Shown: positions 23,861-36,383, counted from the stretch's first letter. The stretch is 64,000 nucleotides of DNA from Antilocapra americana (GCA_007570785.1 ML664183.1:21533322-21597321), one strand, 5' to 3'. Notes: generated by a model not told the origin, from the sequence alone. Translations and numbers: made by a program.

Positions 23861-25819
23861 AAGTTCTTTGAATGAGGACTCCAGAGTTGCACATGACACA
23901 AATCCTTAGCATTGGAAAGGGAATTACTGGTTCAAATAACTGACAGATTCTAGAAGTGAGACTAAGAGAACTAACTTTAGACATAGCTATGGCTATCACA
24001 GTATCAGCCAATTTCTCAGCAAGAAACAGATGGCAAAATCAGACTAGTATACTTTTCATATTTTTTTAATGGGATTATCTTAAAAGTATGTATTAGGCAA
24101 GATATCGTAATCCACAAGAAATAATATAGCACCCCAAAAAACAAAAACTCATACCTGAAGTTGTTACAGGTAATAACTACTGAAAATGCCAAACAGAGAA
24201 TATGTAAAGCATTAGAGTTAGCTACTTAGATTCACACATCAGACAATGATGACATCCCCTCCTCAAGGAAGTACTCAGTTCAAAATTTCTCAGTAAGTTC
24301 TACTTCTTTCCTCTAATCACCTGTGAAGTCTTCTAATTTTCTAACACAAGTGAAAGTCAGAAGGCAAGGGAACTCAGTGATGCAACCCATACAGATTAGC
24401 CCCTTGAGAAGAATGGAAGATCGTTTCCATATCCTACCACATATCCCCTGTTCCTCTTAACCTTGGCGAGAAGGCATTCTTTACTTAGTAGACTGACCCA
24501 AATCTCAATTCACTAATATATTTGGAGGGTATTTATTTACTGAGTTGAAGTGTTTTTTCATTAACCAAGACTTTAGAGCAAGGAAAGAAGTATCCTAGTG
24601 AAACCCTTGTATTCTAAACATAGCTATCTTTGCCTCTATTAAAAATATAATTTTTTTATCACTTTCCCTCTCCCTATCAATTTCCATTCTAGTCTGTTTT
24701 ACCTTGACTTTCTCTTTTCTCCTACTCTAATTCCTCTCCTCTTGCCACTTCACAGGACCCTCTTCCTTTTCATCCCTCCATCTTATCCTAAATACATCCA
24801 CCTCATTGGACAAAATACAGTTTATAAATAGGTAGTTTTGCAAAGTAGGTGGTGATGATGAACAACCTAATGGTTTTATTAGTTATAAATCTTGGCCAAG
24901 TTAGATTTGCATAAGGAAGAGTATAATAGTAAGATTTCTCATCAGCTATCCCTAAAGACTTTTCTTCAAGACTGATTGGTGAGGAATCCAATCTTGTAAA
25001 CCAGAAAAAAAAAAATAATGTCATTCTATCACTGATTGCAGAGAGCTTAACTAGAATCTTCCAAAAATACTCAGCTCTCCATACACATTAAGATATGACT
25101 GTCTTTTTTCCTCTATTGAAAATCTTAAATGTGAAGTAACGCATTTATTTAGAACATAGAAAAGAGTGGTAAACTGAGGACCCTGGAAATTCGAAGATCT
25201 TGCTGAGAAAATGGAAGATACTTTGATTCAATAATTTAAAAAAAAATAGGCCAAATGAATTGCTCTTTGGATTACACAAAATAAATAAGTTCAAGATAAA
25301 GAGTAACAGCAGGTCTAGACAAAGACACCTGTTGATACTGGTGAAAATGGAAAACTGGAATAATTATTCTTTTTTCAGTTAGAAAATATATCATCTAAAA
25401 CACCAAAGACAAACTTTACATGACATGGCAGCTTTCTGTATAAATCTATCCACTGTGGTTTCCCTGAATTTCCCTAAACACAAAAGAAAGATGTTCATAT
25501 AACTGCAAAAAAACTAATTTCTAGCTGATATTGAAGCTACAATTCCAACTCTAAACCCTAATGCCTATTCATCACTCTTCCCTCCTTTCAGGAATCAAAA
25601 AATTAAATGGTAAGCATTTTGAATACCACTGACTCTGCCTCTATTTTAACTTCATTATCACTAGTCAACACTCTCATTCACATGCTTTTCTGCTTGGTTT
25701 TTCCATTCCAGGGATTTAACTGAAACAATATAAACCTGAAGAAAGGGATGCCAATATTAGATGTGTCAGAACATCCTATTTCTTGCACTCCCAGAAGAAA
25801 TGATAATTTGATGATTGCA
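23861..25819. other. Unique sequence
   Basis: 2 kb with no gene. A pyrimidine-rich patch lies at 24660-24790. No repeat family is recognised. Confidence 0.5.
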
Positions 25820-25829
25820 TAGATTAATT

Positions 25830-26041
25830 GGGTTTCCCTGGTTGCTTGGTAAAGACTCCACCCGCAATGCAGGAGACCTTGGCTTAATCCCTGGATTGGG
25901 AAGATCTGGAAAAGTAAAGGGCAACCCACTCCTGTATTCTTGCCTGGGAAATCCTATGGATAGATCAGCCTGGCCGCAGTTCATGGAGTCACAATGAGTC
26001 AGACATGACAGAGCAACTAACATTTTCACTGTTTTGCTTTT
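25830..26041 (+). mobile_element. Bov-tA SINE with target duplication
   Basis: Sense, full length: head GGTTTCCCTGGTTGCTTGG, body, then the GACATGACAGAGCAACTAAC tail. TAGATTAATT is repeated perfectly at 25820-25829 and 26042-26051. Confidence 0.94.
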
Positions 26042-26051
26042 TAGATTAATT

Positions 26052-26320
26052 AACTGCTATCTGATATTTCCCTATTAACATTTTAGATCTTGTAGCTGCT
26101 CCTTGTTTGTTCAGATATGGAACACATGGTGGAGGCTGAACTCAGTTTACTGGATATGATCTCATTATAAGTATCCCCAAATCCAAGAAAAATCAGTTTT
26201 CAAAAAAAAAAAAAAAACCTGCCACAACATGCTCACGTATCTTCAAATGCAATCATTATCCCCTATTGACTGTCTGGAACACACTTCTACTCATCAAAAA
26301 AGACAAGTAGTTACTACTAA
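26052..26320. other. Unique sequence with A run
   Basis: An A run of 15 lies at 26203-26217. Nothing else recognised. Confidence 0.5.
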
Positions 26321-26690
26321 TTGATGCTTTCAAATGGTCCTGCTAGAGAAGCCTCCTGAAAGTACCTTGGATAGCAAGGAGATCAAATCAGTTAATGTTA
26401 AGGGAGACTAACCCTGAATATTCACTGGAAGGACTGATGCTGAAGCTCCAGTGTTTTTGTTGTCTAATGTGAACAGACGGCTCACTGGAAAAGTCCCTGA
26501 TGCTGGGAAATATTGAGCACAGAAAGAGAAGAGGGCAGCACAGAATGAGATGGCTGGACAGCATCACAGATGCAATGAACATGAACTTGGGCAAACTCCA
26601 GGAGATGGTGAAGAACAAGTAGGCCTGGCATGTTGCAGTCCATGGGGGCCATAAAGAGTTGGACATGACTGGGTGACTGAATTACAACTG
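26321..26690 (+). mobile_element. BovB LINE 3' end
   Basis: Sense, beginning at the TTGATGCTTTCAAATGG block and ending GGTGACTGAATTACAAC. Many substitutions, so an older copy. Confidence 0.92.
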
Positions 26691-26870
26691 TTCCGTACAA
26701 AATTTAAGATTCATTTAAGAGACTACTCTTCCTCATTTCCCTGTAGCCCTCACCCTAATAGCATCTTATCTCTATTCTCAGAAATAGTGGCAGATCTACA
26801 TGTTCTATTTTCTTTGAAAAACCTATTTGTTTTCAGCTAAGAAAGTTAAAATACTATTCATGCCCTTTGC
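26691..26870. other. Unique sequence
   Basis: Nothing recognised. Confidence 0.5.
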
Positions 26871-27072
26871 TGTTGTTGTTTAGTCTCTAAGTCGTGTCTG
26901 ACTCTTTGGGATGGTAGCCCACCAGGCTCCTCTGTCCATTGGATTTTCCAGGCAAGACTACTGGAGTGGGTTACCATTTCCTTCTCCAAGGGATCTTCTC
27001 AACCCAGGGATTGAATCTGTATCTCCTGCATTGGTAGGTGGATTCTTTACCAGTGAGCCACCAGGGAAGCTC
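26871..27072 (-). mobile_element. Bov-tA SINE
   Basis: Antisense, TGTTGTTGTTTAGTCTCTAA at the left and GAGCCACCAGGGAAGCTC at the right. A small deletion has removed part of the GTGACCCCATGGACTG block. Confidence 0.94.
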
Positions 27073-28118
27073 TTATGTCCTTAAAGTTTTACAAAAATAT
27101 CCTCTTACTTCTTGTAATTATTTAACTATGGCCTTAGAAACATTAAATGTGTTGTTTAGGACTCCTACTTTATGTAATACAAGGATGATTGCTTTGTGCC
27201 AATATGAGCCTAAAAGACAACCTCAGCAATAGCCATTAAGAAATTTTAAAAAAATAAATAAAAAATAGTTTATTACATACCAGGTCCTAGAAATTATATG
27301 ACATACTTTGGTCTTATGTAGTGGGGGTGTGGGAGCATGCAGGCCCTAGGTTCTGCTTTTAGTGAGGTCTAGAGTGAGGACCTAAATAAAAGCATAACTC
27401 TTGAAGAATTTCAGACACAACAGTGGGAATTTAAAGTATATAAAGAGAGATAAAAAAGTAGCCCTCAGATTTATCAAAATTAATCAAGCTCTCTAAAACT
27501 AACGAGTCTGATCATAAGGGAGGATGAAGCTTGGCTCTTCAAGGAGTCTGTGGCTGGCGGTGTATTTACCAAAGACACCCATCTTTGAAGTAGGCTCCTG
27601 GGAAGCCAAAGTTTAAATCAGGACCTTGCACTACCAAAAGAAAAGCCAATTGTCAGGCCTTCTAATGATCTTCCAATATACTCTCCAGTCTGGGAATCTT
27701 GCAGACTTGATTCCCTCTATTTGCTGACAAAATTAATATACAAAGGACAGAAAATCTCTAAAGATGTATTTCGATTTTATTATGCCCAAGTGCATTTTAC
27801 AGACCGTAAAATCACATAAAATGGAAAATCTTTCTCCTCAAATATTGGACAGACTATTCATGACTTCCCCTAACCAATGAGCAGAGGACAACATAGTGAT
27901 TTTCTTGGTCCCATAGGATACTGTAGACCTTGGATTCCTAAAGTCTTCAAACCAGATGCCACTTTGTTATGATCTTACTAAACCTTTCTTACTTAAACCT
28001 TGCCCTTAACAGATGTACTAATTGCCTTTGGAACTTAGAGCTGCCTCCTTCAACCCTCACCCCAAACCATATATTTAGACTGTCTAACTACTATCCACCT
28101 TTCTTTTTATTTATATTT
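27073..28118. other. Unassigned sequence, less AT-rich
   Basis: About 1 kb of higher-complexity sequence, especially 27300-28080. No family is recognised with confidence. It is not coding as far as I can see; it could be part of an old LTR element. Confidence 0.45.
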
Positions 28119-29050
28119 TTGACCCTGAACAACAGCAGTTTGAACTGTGCATATTCATTTACAAGCAGATATTTTTTAAATAAATAATTTGAAACAATTT
28201 TTTTGGATATTTGTGACAAATCTGAAAAGGTTAGTATATGAATTATGTAAACGAAAAGTATCAAAAAATTAACAAAGTGTTAGACATGTCATATACATAC
28301 AAAATATATGTAGATACTAATCTCTCCTTACATAGGTATAAGGTGAGAGATCGTAAATCTAAAATGAATAATGTGCTTGTTTTCTTACTGTTTTAAAACT
28401 TTGTTTTCAAAGAATTACATTACCATATAGTAAGTCTCTCTTATAATTGGAGAAACTGCATATCAGCCTGTCATCAGAAGTTTTTTTTTTAATGCAACAA
28501 TGTTTTCAATACTTTATTATTGATGTAACTATAATATTGTATGCCATAAAATTTTTAAAATGATTCATTTGTGTATAGAGTAGGCTACCATAAAGCAGTC
28601 AAAATGCTGCTTCTTTATTATTAATGCATGAATCATTGTACTTGTAAATAATAATTTCTTTCCACATTATCTTTTCATTTTGATGTTTAGTGTTAGTAAC
28701 ACATATAACATCTACAGTGTTTTGTATCATATAATTATATATGTACTGACAGAAATTTGTCTTATAGACAGATAACATATACTTAGGATATCAATAAATA
28801 CCATACAGTACAATAAGTATATTGTCACTTATTTGTAATTGTCTTAATAACATTTTTTCTAGCTTATGTTAAGAATATAGTATGTGATATGTATAACACA
28901 CAAACATGTTAACTGACTGGTATTGGTAAGGCTTCTGGTCAATAGTAGGCTATTAGCAGTTAAGTTTTGGATGAGTCAAAAGTTATTCACTGACAATGAG
29001 TTTTTCACTGTGTTGGAGGGTAGGAGTACCTACTTCCCAAGTTGTGAAAA
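28119..29050 (+). mobile_element. Tigger2/MER28-like DNA transposon
   Basis: The left end TTGACCCTGAACAAC and following TTTGAACTGTGCATATTCA resemble the Tigger2 terminal region. The right side has TAGGCTATTAGCAGTTAAG, GTCAAAAGTTAT and a decayed CAAGTTGTGAAA end. It is non-autonomous: no transposase frame is present. The strand label is arbitrary. Confidence 0.7.
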
Positions 29051-29235
29051 AATATCAAAAGATATTTAAGATTGGGACAAGCTTTGGGGATTGTAACTCA
29101 ATAGCTCGGTGGACATTACAGATCCAACACTTATGGGTCCATCTTTCATCTGAACCTGAAATAAAAGCCTATATTATTTGTTTGCTATTGGGGCAACAGC
29201 TTAACCTCAAGGTCCCGCTAGACCCTTACTTTTGA
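28996..29235 (+). other. Unexplained open frame bridging the Tigger end
   Basis: 80 codons, the first part of which is the transposon's 3' terminus. The remainder (from about 29060) has no recognisable domain. Probably fortuitous. Confidence 0.15.
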
Positions 29236-29293
29236 CTAAAAATATATACCATTGTTATGCTTCTAAAGGGACCTCCTATGAAATACTTCTCTT

Positions 29294-29457
29294 AGCATCT
29301 GCCTGAAATGCAGAAGACTTGGTTTCGATCCCTGGGTTGGGAAGATCCCCTGGAGAAGGAAATGGCAACTCACTCCAGTATTCTTGCCTGGAGAATCCTA
29401 TGGACGGATTCACGGGGTAGCAAAGAATCTGACATGACTGAGCAACTTCACTTTCAC
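29294..29457 (+). mobile_element. Bov-tA SINE, head partly missing
   Basis: Sense. The tRNA-like head starts only at GCATCTGCCTGAAATGCAG; body and tail (GACATGACTGAGCAACTTC) are present. Confidence 0.93.
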
Positions 29458-29460
29458 TTT

Positions 29461-30174
29461 TCACTCATGCATATTTCTATCATTGCAATATCTTAAACTA
29501 TTTTTCTTCCTTTCCCGGAAGAGGGATACCTCAATGATTGTCCTACACTTACACAGAATTTTCCTTTTCTCGTTCTGACCTCCTATAGAAAATCTGTTGG
29601 CTATAGAATTTTAAATGTATGTGTGGAGCTACTCACTTAACAAATCACTTAAAAACAGAAAGGCACAATTTATGGGATGCTGTGGTGGAAGTCATCACTA
29701 AAGAATCCAAGACTGCAACCAATGCTTTCAAGAATTTTGAGGGGAATGAGACTTTACCCTATTTACAAGCTTACAAGTTAGCCTGTCAAAGTGTCAAGAA
29801 AATGATAGCAGAAAATAGAAAACTCCTGAATCAGGAAGAAAGGACAGTTTATTACTCAAAGCACTAGTAGTAGTCTGTATATTGGGATATTTGAGTTAGT
29901 TCCTCTTGCCTCAAGTCCCATGAGATCAAGGCAGATGGAATCAGATGGCAGTCTGTACAATTAACAGTTCCACTACAGGAAAAAAAAAATCATATTAAGG
30001 AGTCCTCATCCTTTAGAAATGGGTGGTAAACATGCTTGTTTGTTCTTTGCTCCAACACGAAATACTATACCTCTATTTCCATGCTATTTTCTGCACAAAC
30101 ATTGTTTGAAAGATTGTTTAGAACAAATGCTTTTAACACCAGAGTTGTAAGATGTACAGAAGAAAGACAAATCC
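29461..30174. other. Unassigned sequence around an open frame
   Basis: Contains the frame at 29619-29867. Beyond it no family is recognised. An A run lies at 29980-29989. Confidence 0.45.
29619..29867 (+). other. Unexplained 82-codon open frame
   Basis: The product is rich in Lys, Glu, Asn and Ala and predicted mostly helical (stretch WDAVVEVITKESKTATNAF, then LPYLQAYKLACQSVKKMI). It has two nearby Met codons and ends in TAG TAG. It does not look like low-complexity chance sequence, but I recognise no family. Options are a processed-pseudogene piece, an eroded retroelement gag-like segment, or chance. No function assigned. Confidence 0.25.
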
Positions 30175-30265
30175 ATGAAGAGTTGTCTCTTCACAGATAG
30201 GAGAGTTGAGGACTTAGAGAACTGAGTAAATTAAGATAGAGGTCACATAATGAGACTCACTTTCC
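30175..30265 (-). mobile_element. Possible MIR SINE core
   Basis: CACAGATAGGAGAGTTGAGG followed by AACTGAGTAAATTAAGATA and GGTCACATAATGAG resembles the antisense MIR core. Weak match. Confidence 0.4.
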
Positions 30266-30954
30266 CTGCGGTTCAAGTAAAGGACTATGAGAGACAATGA
30301 AGGACTGAGAATTTTCCATGGTGATCTCCACATATTCCTATTATTTCAGCTCTTCCCCAAACTCCTCCTGCAATGACTTTAACTTCTAACACATCCTTTC
30401 ATCTCTCCTGATAAAATCCATTTAACCAATCAAAGGCAGAAAATCTCCAGTCAATTTTTTTCACTTCTGAGACTAATGTTTACTTTTTTTTTTTTTTTCA
30501 AACTGAGCTTATTTTCATGGTAACCCTCGTACTAAAGCCCCATGACATAGTTCACCTTCTCCAAATCAGGATGTTTAAGTATTGTTACATTTGATATTTT
30601 TAAAGAAAGACTAATGCCAATGGTGTTCTGATTGATTTTTTTCATACTATTTATTTATATAATAAATATGCATTCATTTTACAGATATTTATGTGTCCAA
30701 CATGGATCTAGAATCTAGGATGGGGAAGTGTGTTACTAGAGGTAAGTCGTCAAGAGAAACATGAAATCAAAGAGAATTCTTAAAGGATATAATTGTGCCA
30801 GTCATGCTCGAATCTGAAAAGGAGTGGGCAAGGCCTAAGGCAAATAGTGAAAGCAAAGCCTCCAACATTAAGGTTGCTAGAAATATATCAGAAAGAGCAT
30901 AGAGGCCATTGTGGCTAGGTATGACTCAGATAACAAGATAAAAGTGTAAGTCAT
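30266..30954. other. Unique AT-rich sequence
   Basis: A T run of about 15 lies at 30485-30499. Nothing else recognised. Confidence 0.5.
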
Positions 30955-31200
30955 GTGAAACAGTATTGATTAGTAGTCACAACTTGAGGAGCTAGACTGT
31001 TTGAGGGGAAAGCCCAGCTTTGTCAGATTATAGAGCATAATGTTGGGAAAATAACATTTTTGTGACATGATATTCTCATATGTAAGATGGACATAATGAA
31101 AATATCTAAATATTTGTACCTTTTTGAGAGGATCAAATTAATTCATTCACATCTTGGTTGTGATATATACAGACTCAATAAAAGTTATGGTAACTAATAT
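30955..31200 (+). mobile_element. MIR SINE
   Basis: Sense MIR: GAGCTAGACTGTTTGAGG, then TCTCATATGTAAGATGGAC, GAGAGGATCAAATTAATTCA and ACTCAATAAAAGTTATGG in consensus order. Confidence 0.75.
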
Positions 31201-31228
31201 CCAACCACCAGATCCTGAAGGACCTTCT

Positions 31229-31404
31229 GTGCTGTGTTGTGCTAAGTCACTTCAGTAGCGTCTGACTCCACAGCAACCCTGTGGACTGTAGCTCACCAGG
31301 CTCCTCTGTCCATGAGACTCTCCAGGTAAGAATACTGGAGAGGGTTGCTATGCCCTACTCCAGGGGATCTTTCTGACCCAGGGATCGAACCTACGTGTCC
31401 TTCA
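31229..31404 (-). mobile_element. Bov-tA SINE, truncated head
   Basis: Antisense. The head is lost after CAGGGATCGAACCTACGTGTC. TGAAGGACCTTCT (31216-31228) and TGAAGGATCTTCT (31405-31417) form a 12/13 target duplication, so the truncation happened at insertion. Confidence 0.94.
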
Positions 31405-31417
31405 TGAAGGATCTTCT

Positions 31418-31544
31418 AGAACTTGGTAAAAATATTTTGCATCAGTGCCTTTACAAATCAAATGAAAATATGACAATATAAAGATTTCCCTACATATGGT
31501 GTGTTTATAGGTTAAAGTTTTCAAACTTTAAGGTTAGGAAAACA
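31418..31544. other. Unique sequence
   Basis: Nothing recognised. Confidence 0.45.
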
Positions 31545-32095
31545 GTAGTTGCAACACTATTTACCATAGCCAAGACATGGGAACGACCCCAGTGTCCATC
31601 AACATATGACTAGCAAAAACTTGTGATCTATATATACAATACAATATTTATCAGCCATAAGAAGAATGAAATATTGTCACTTGAATCAACATGTATAAAC
31701 CTAGAGGTTATTATACCAAATGAAGTCAGCCAGAGAAAGACAAATAAATATATAATATCACTTATGTGTGATATAAATGAATCTGTATACAAAACAGAAA
31801 CAATCTCACAGGCATAGAAAACATACTTACGGTGACCAAAGAAAAAAGAGAAAAAGGAAAGGGATAAATTAGCTACCTGAGATTAATAGGCACTAACTAC
31901 TATACATAAAATTGATAAGCAACAATAATTTACTATATATAAAAGGGAGCTACATTCAATATCTAGTAATAACTTATAATGGAAAATAACCTGAAAATAT
32001 TTATAAATATACATATAACTAAATCACTTTTCTGTATACCTAAAACTGGAACAATATTATAAATCAACTATACCTCAGTTTCTCTATATATTAAC
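31545..32095 (+). mobile_element. L1 3' end
   Basis: Sense L1: CACTATTTACCATAGCCAAG, CCAGTGTCCATCAACATATG, GTCAGCCAGAGAAAGACAAA and the 3' UTR ending TCAACTATACCTCAGTTTC. No intact frame. Confidence 0.88.
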
Positions 32096-32344
32096 CTAAG
32101 TGTTTCATAAATATAACACTGACAGGCTGTTTCATATGATTCACACTAATCAATAAAAAGTTTAAAAGTCGATTTATTATTGATGGGAGAGGAGAAGGAA
32201 TGATTATAAAGAAATTTTAACTCACTTTTAAGTACAGATCTTGCATGGACCAGCCTAAGTGAATTCAAATCTTCAAAGAAAATTCATAATTATTCTTTGA
32301 AAGACAGTTATGAGAAAGTTAATTTACAACAACTGCCTTGTTTC
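32096..32344. other. Unique sequence
   Basis: Nothing recognised. Confidence 0.45.
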
Positions 32345-32935
32345 TTGACTTTTTTTTTTAATTACCCCAAATCTCTAGTGTAAATTAGGGGTCATTTTTG
32401 ATGTTGTATATTCTGTGATTTTGATGAATGTATAAGGAAATATATCCACTATTACAGAATATCATACAGAATAATTTCACTGCTCTAAAAATCCTCAATA
32501 TTTTGCCTTTCCATTTCTCCCTCTTCTCTAATTACCAGCAACAATTGATCTTTTTATTACCATAATACTTTTGCCTTTTCTAAAACATTATATAGTTAGA
32601 GTCATCCACTATGTAGCCTTTCTGTTGGTGTTTGATTTCTTTCACTTATTATATGCATTTGGGTTTTCTCCCTGTTTTTCATGACTTGATAACTCATTTA
32701 TTTTTAGCACTGAACAGTATCCCATTTTATGGATGTATCATGGTTTATTTGTCCATTCACCAACCAAAGGATATCTTGGTTACTTTCAAGCTTGAGCAAT
32801 TATGAATAAAGCTGCTATAATCATTCATGTGCAGGTTTTTGTGTGGCCATAAGTTTTCAACTCATAGGGTAAATTCCAAAAAACATAATTGCTGGATTTT
32901 TTATCTGACAAAATGTTTACCCTTACTTGTTTCTA
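32345..32935 (-). mobile_element. Old L1 (L1M-type) fragment
   Basis: Antisense: the 3' UTR-like part comes first (TTTTGATGAATGTATAAGG, CCCTCTTCTCTAATTACCAG), then the ORF2 end (TTATTTGTCCATTCACCAAC, AATAAAGCTGCTATAATCAT). Convergent with the L1 at 31545-32095. Confidence 0.85.
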
Positions 32936-33754
32936 GAACATCTAAAGGGGCTCTATTACATGGCAAATACATAAAACTGATTTTCTGCAATACATGTTTG
33001 GAAAAATTGTCAGGAAAGAACACTATATCCCTCAGTGAATATAAGCAAGTAGGTGAAATGCCACCAAAAACAACATCATTCTGTTTTCTGTAGAGAGTAA
33101 TTTCCACCATTGCCTAATGTAAGAGAGTAGCGGCATTTTAAATTTTAAAAGAAAAAAAATCACATAATGCCTACTGATTAGTATAACAGAGCACTCAGGC
33201 ACTTTACTACAAAACCATTCTCTTACACATCCTGGAACTCTAAAGCATATAAATAATATATAAATTCATATTTGTAAATTCTTACTCCAGTTTGAAAAGG
33301 TCACTATTTTTGAAGTTTTTCTTAAAATAGAAAGACACTACACAAATAAACAGAAATAAAGTTGAAAGTTGGGTCATTATAGTGTTTCATATAAAAATTG
33401 AGAGTGACTGAATATATATGACAATAAATCCATGCAAATTGTTTCCTAGTTAGACTGAAATCGATAGTTACACTGAATTCTACTAATGAATAATGTTCTG
33501 ACAAATTCTAGTTATCTTCATTTTACATGTAATTAGGTTAAAAGTGTAAGCATTTACTTTCCAGAGTAAGGCCAGGGGAGTTCATGCTGTCTGGAGAGAA
33601 ACTTCAAGATACTTTCCAATTTCTTAATAAATCTTTGCTGATTTTATTGTTTCATTATTGTTTGGCTATAAGCCAAGTGGTGACAAGCAATGTATTATAA
33701 AAACATATTTGGGAAAAACGATATATAAATACTCTGCTATTCTTACGGGAGATT
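32936..33754. other. Unique AT-rich sequence
   Basis: Nothing recognised. Confidence 0.5.
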
Positions 33755-33904
33755 TTGGCATAAGAGAAAAGTATATGCTTTAGGAGCACACAGGTCTGGA
33801 TTATATTGATGCTTAATCATTTAATCACTCTGTAGCCTTGGGCAGGGGTGGGGGGGAACCTTAAGCCACTGGAGTTTAAGTTGAATTACTAGTAACAATT
33901 GTAA
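33755..33904 (+). mobile_element. MIR SINE
   Basis: Sense: AGGAGCACACAGGTCTGGAT, then ATCACTCTGTAGCCTTGGGC, the MIR core. A G-rich insertion (33847-33856) interrupts it. Confidence 0.6.
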
Positions 33905-34795
33905 GATTAAATTAATGTATAGAAAACTGGCCCTGGTCAAGGTCACTTTGCTTGTCAAGGTCATCAATTGCTTTCATGTTGCCAAATGTAAGGGTAAATT
34001 CTTAGTGTTCATTATATTTGAAGTATCAGTGACTTTTGATAGAATTGATTACTTCTGTTTCTGTGAAACTTTTTCTTTATTAAGATTCCAAGACCCCATA
34101 CCCTCTTTGTTTTCCCCTTCTTAGCTGACTACTCCTCTAAGACTTCTTTTCTGGTATTTTGTCTCCTTGATAAGGGAATTTCTCTTCTATTTTCTATCTG
34201 CATTCACAGCTCTATGCTGACAAACTCTAAATTTATATTTTCAGCCCTGACCTCTTCCCCAAACTCTAGATCCATATATAACACTACCTTTTAGTCATGA
34301 CCACTTTGATGTCTAATAGATAAACAGTAGGTGGCTTAAACTTAATAATATCAAAAACTGAATTATGGATATTCTTCTCTCCAATGTGTTCCACCTACTG
34401 TTTTATTCCTCTTTGTTTTTGCCAACTTCAATTCCTCAGTTGCTCAATGCAAAACTTTACATCTATGCTTTCAGTTCAGTTCTTCGCATACCACATCTAA
34501 TGAATCAAGATATCCTGATGGCACCCACTGTCTCTAACTCCAAAGTTATATAGAATCTCACCACTTTACCCCTTCAGTGCTGACCTCCTATCCAATCAGC
34601 ATTATGGCTCCCATAGATTTAAGCATTAACATCTCATCAATTTTCCCTGTCTCTGGCCTTGTTTCCCTATAGTGTATTACCTACACTTTGTATAGTATAT
34701 TACAAAGCAATTAAAATAATAATTTAAAAATAAACATAATAGCATGTCAGTCCTATACTCTATATCCTGCAGCGCATTCCCATTTCTTTAAGAAT
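33905..34795 (+). mobile_element. L2 LINE remnant, left piece
   Basis: Starts in the reverse transcriptase: the frame at 33915-34124 contains VAKCKGKFLVFIIF before a decayed FDRIDY, matching the L2 pattern FSVL-x-LLDLSAAFDTVDH. It then follows the L2 order through TGATGTCTAATAGATAAACA and CAAAAACTGAATTATGG to the 3' half. All catalytic residues are degraded. Confidence 0.82.
34780..34795. repeat. Target-site duplication (16 bp)
   Basis: CCATTTCTTTAAGAAT pairs with CCATTTCTGTAAGAAT at 35008-35023, matching 15 of 16. Confidence 0.92.
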
Positions 34796-35007
34796 GTGCT
34801 TCTAAGTCACTCCAGTCCCATCAGACTCTGTGTGACCCATGGAATGTAGCCCATCAGGTTCCTCTGTCCATGGGATTTTCTAGGCAAGAAGACTGGAGTG
34901 GGTTGCCATGCCCTCCTCCAAGGGGTCTTCCTAACCCAGGGATTGAGCCCATGTCTCTTAAGTCTCCTGCATTGTCAGGAGAGTTCTTTACTGCTAGAAC
35001 CACCTCT
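34796..35007 (-). mobile_element. Bov-tA SINE nested in L2
   Basis: Antisense. It carries a partial duplication in its head (CTCTTAAGTCTCCTGCATTG). The flanking 16 bp duplication shows it inserted into L2 sequence. Confidence 0.95.
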
Positions 35008-35420
35008 CCATTTCTGTAAGAATAAATTCCATTAACAGGCCATAATTCCCTACTTGGTACTTTCTCCCACTCCTTTCTGTCTTTCCTCTGTTACTATCCT
35101 AGACACTTAAAATGCTCCACTTGCAGGGCCTTCTAATAGTCCTCTAAAACACCAATCCATATTCCAACATCAGAGATGTTCAACTGGTCGTTCACTCTTA
35201 CTGGAGGTCCTTTCTCCACATAGATATACAGCTAATCCCCTCCATCCCTTCAAGTCTTGGCTTAAATGTTAATTATTTAATGATACAAGTGAATCATCGC
35301 TACCCTCCACCTGTCTATACCAAATCTTACATATCCTGCTTTATTCTGTTCCTTTTCAAAACATTTACCTCACTGCAGATCATTTACTGATGAGTTGCCA
35401 AATCATGCTTTCAAAGAAAA
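35008..35420 (+). mobile_element. L2 LINE remnant, right piece
   Basis: Continues the L2 3' half: AGGGCCTTCTAATAGTCC, CAAGTCTTGGCTTAAATG, CCTGCTTTATTCTGTTCC and CATTTACTGATGAGTTG. The L2 3' terminal repeat itself is not evident. Confidence 0.78.
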
Positions 35421-36376
35421 AAATAGTAGTGATATCTGTCATCACTGTAGAAAGGAAATATTGTCTCAGACGCAGTATATTGTGCCTACTTATTTTTCAG
35501 CCATTATACACCTGGGATCTTAGAACATACTCTCTAAGATTAACATCACTTTTAAAATGTATATTGATTCTCTGGTTCTTGGTCATCTGCTGTCCTGTGA
35601 TTTAGTATTCTGTTTAATTTAGAGGTAACAGTTAGGTAAGTTATCATTTGATATTTATGCTATGTGAGAATTTAAAGATAGTTAGCTAGACTTAGCAGTT
35701 CAAAAGAGATTACCATGATCAGCCTAGTGTTTGAGAGACTGTTACTATCTGTGCTCATTGTTCTACATCTATCATTTATTTTCTGTTCTCATTTTTAACC
35801 TTAGAATAGTCACCCTTGGCATGTAACTTGTGCTGACAAGACCACAAGTAGGACCGCTAAAGCTTATAAAATTGCAGAATCTTAAGGAAAGCAGGTTTAG
35901 CATGTTTACCAGACTCTTTAGAAAACCTAATAAGAATATGAGCTCCTACATGTTTTTAATTAAGGGACGAGAACTTAGCTTAATACAGCAGTTATTTATG
36001 TGGCCACTCCTAAGTGCAATCAGGGAATTTTGCTTTTTGTTCTTTTAGATTTAACACACTAACAATAAAAACTCATTGTCTTGGGAACAAGGAAAACTGA
36101 CAAGAATATGAAGTTTTTGTTGCTTGTTCTTCTATAAAAAGCTCCTGATCTCTAGGATAAAAGAAAATATACCAAATTTAAAATAGTCACTTTAACATGG
36201 GAATCTTTTTAATATTAATATCAGTTTATTGTTTGACAATAAAGTATTTAGAAATCAAGGAAAATATTAGCTAAAATCTACAATGGAGGTATTCAAATGT
36301 TTAAAAATATAAACTATTATTAAATATACAGCATATATAATAACCTGTCATATGAAAAAAGACATTAGCAGTTATT
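35421..36376. other. Unique AT-rich sequence
   Basis: Nothing recognised. Confidence 0.55.
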
Positions 36377-36383
36377 TTATTTT

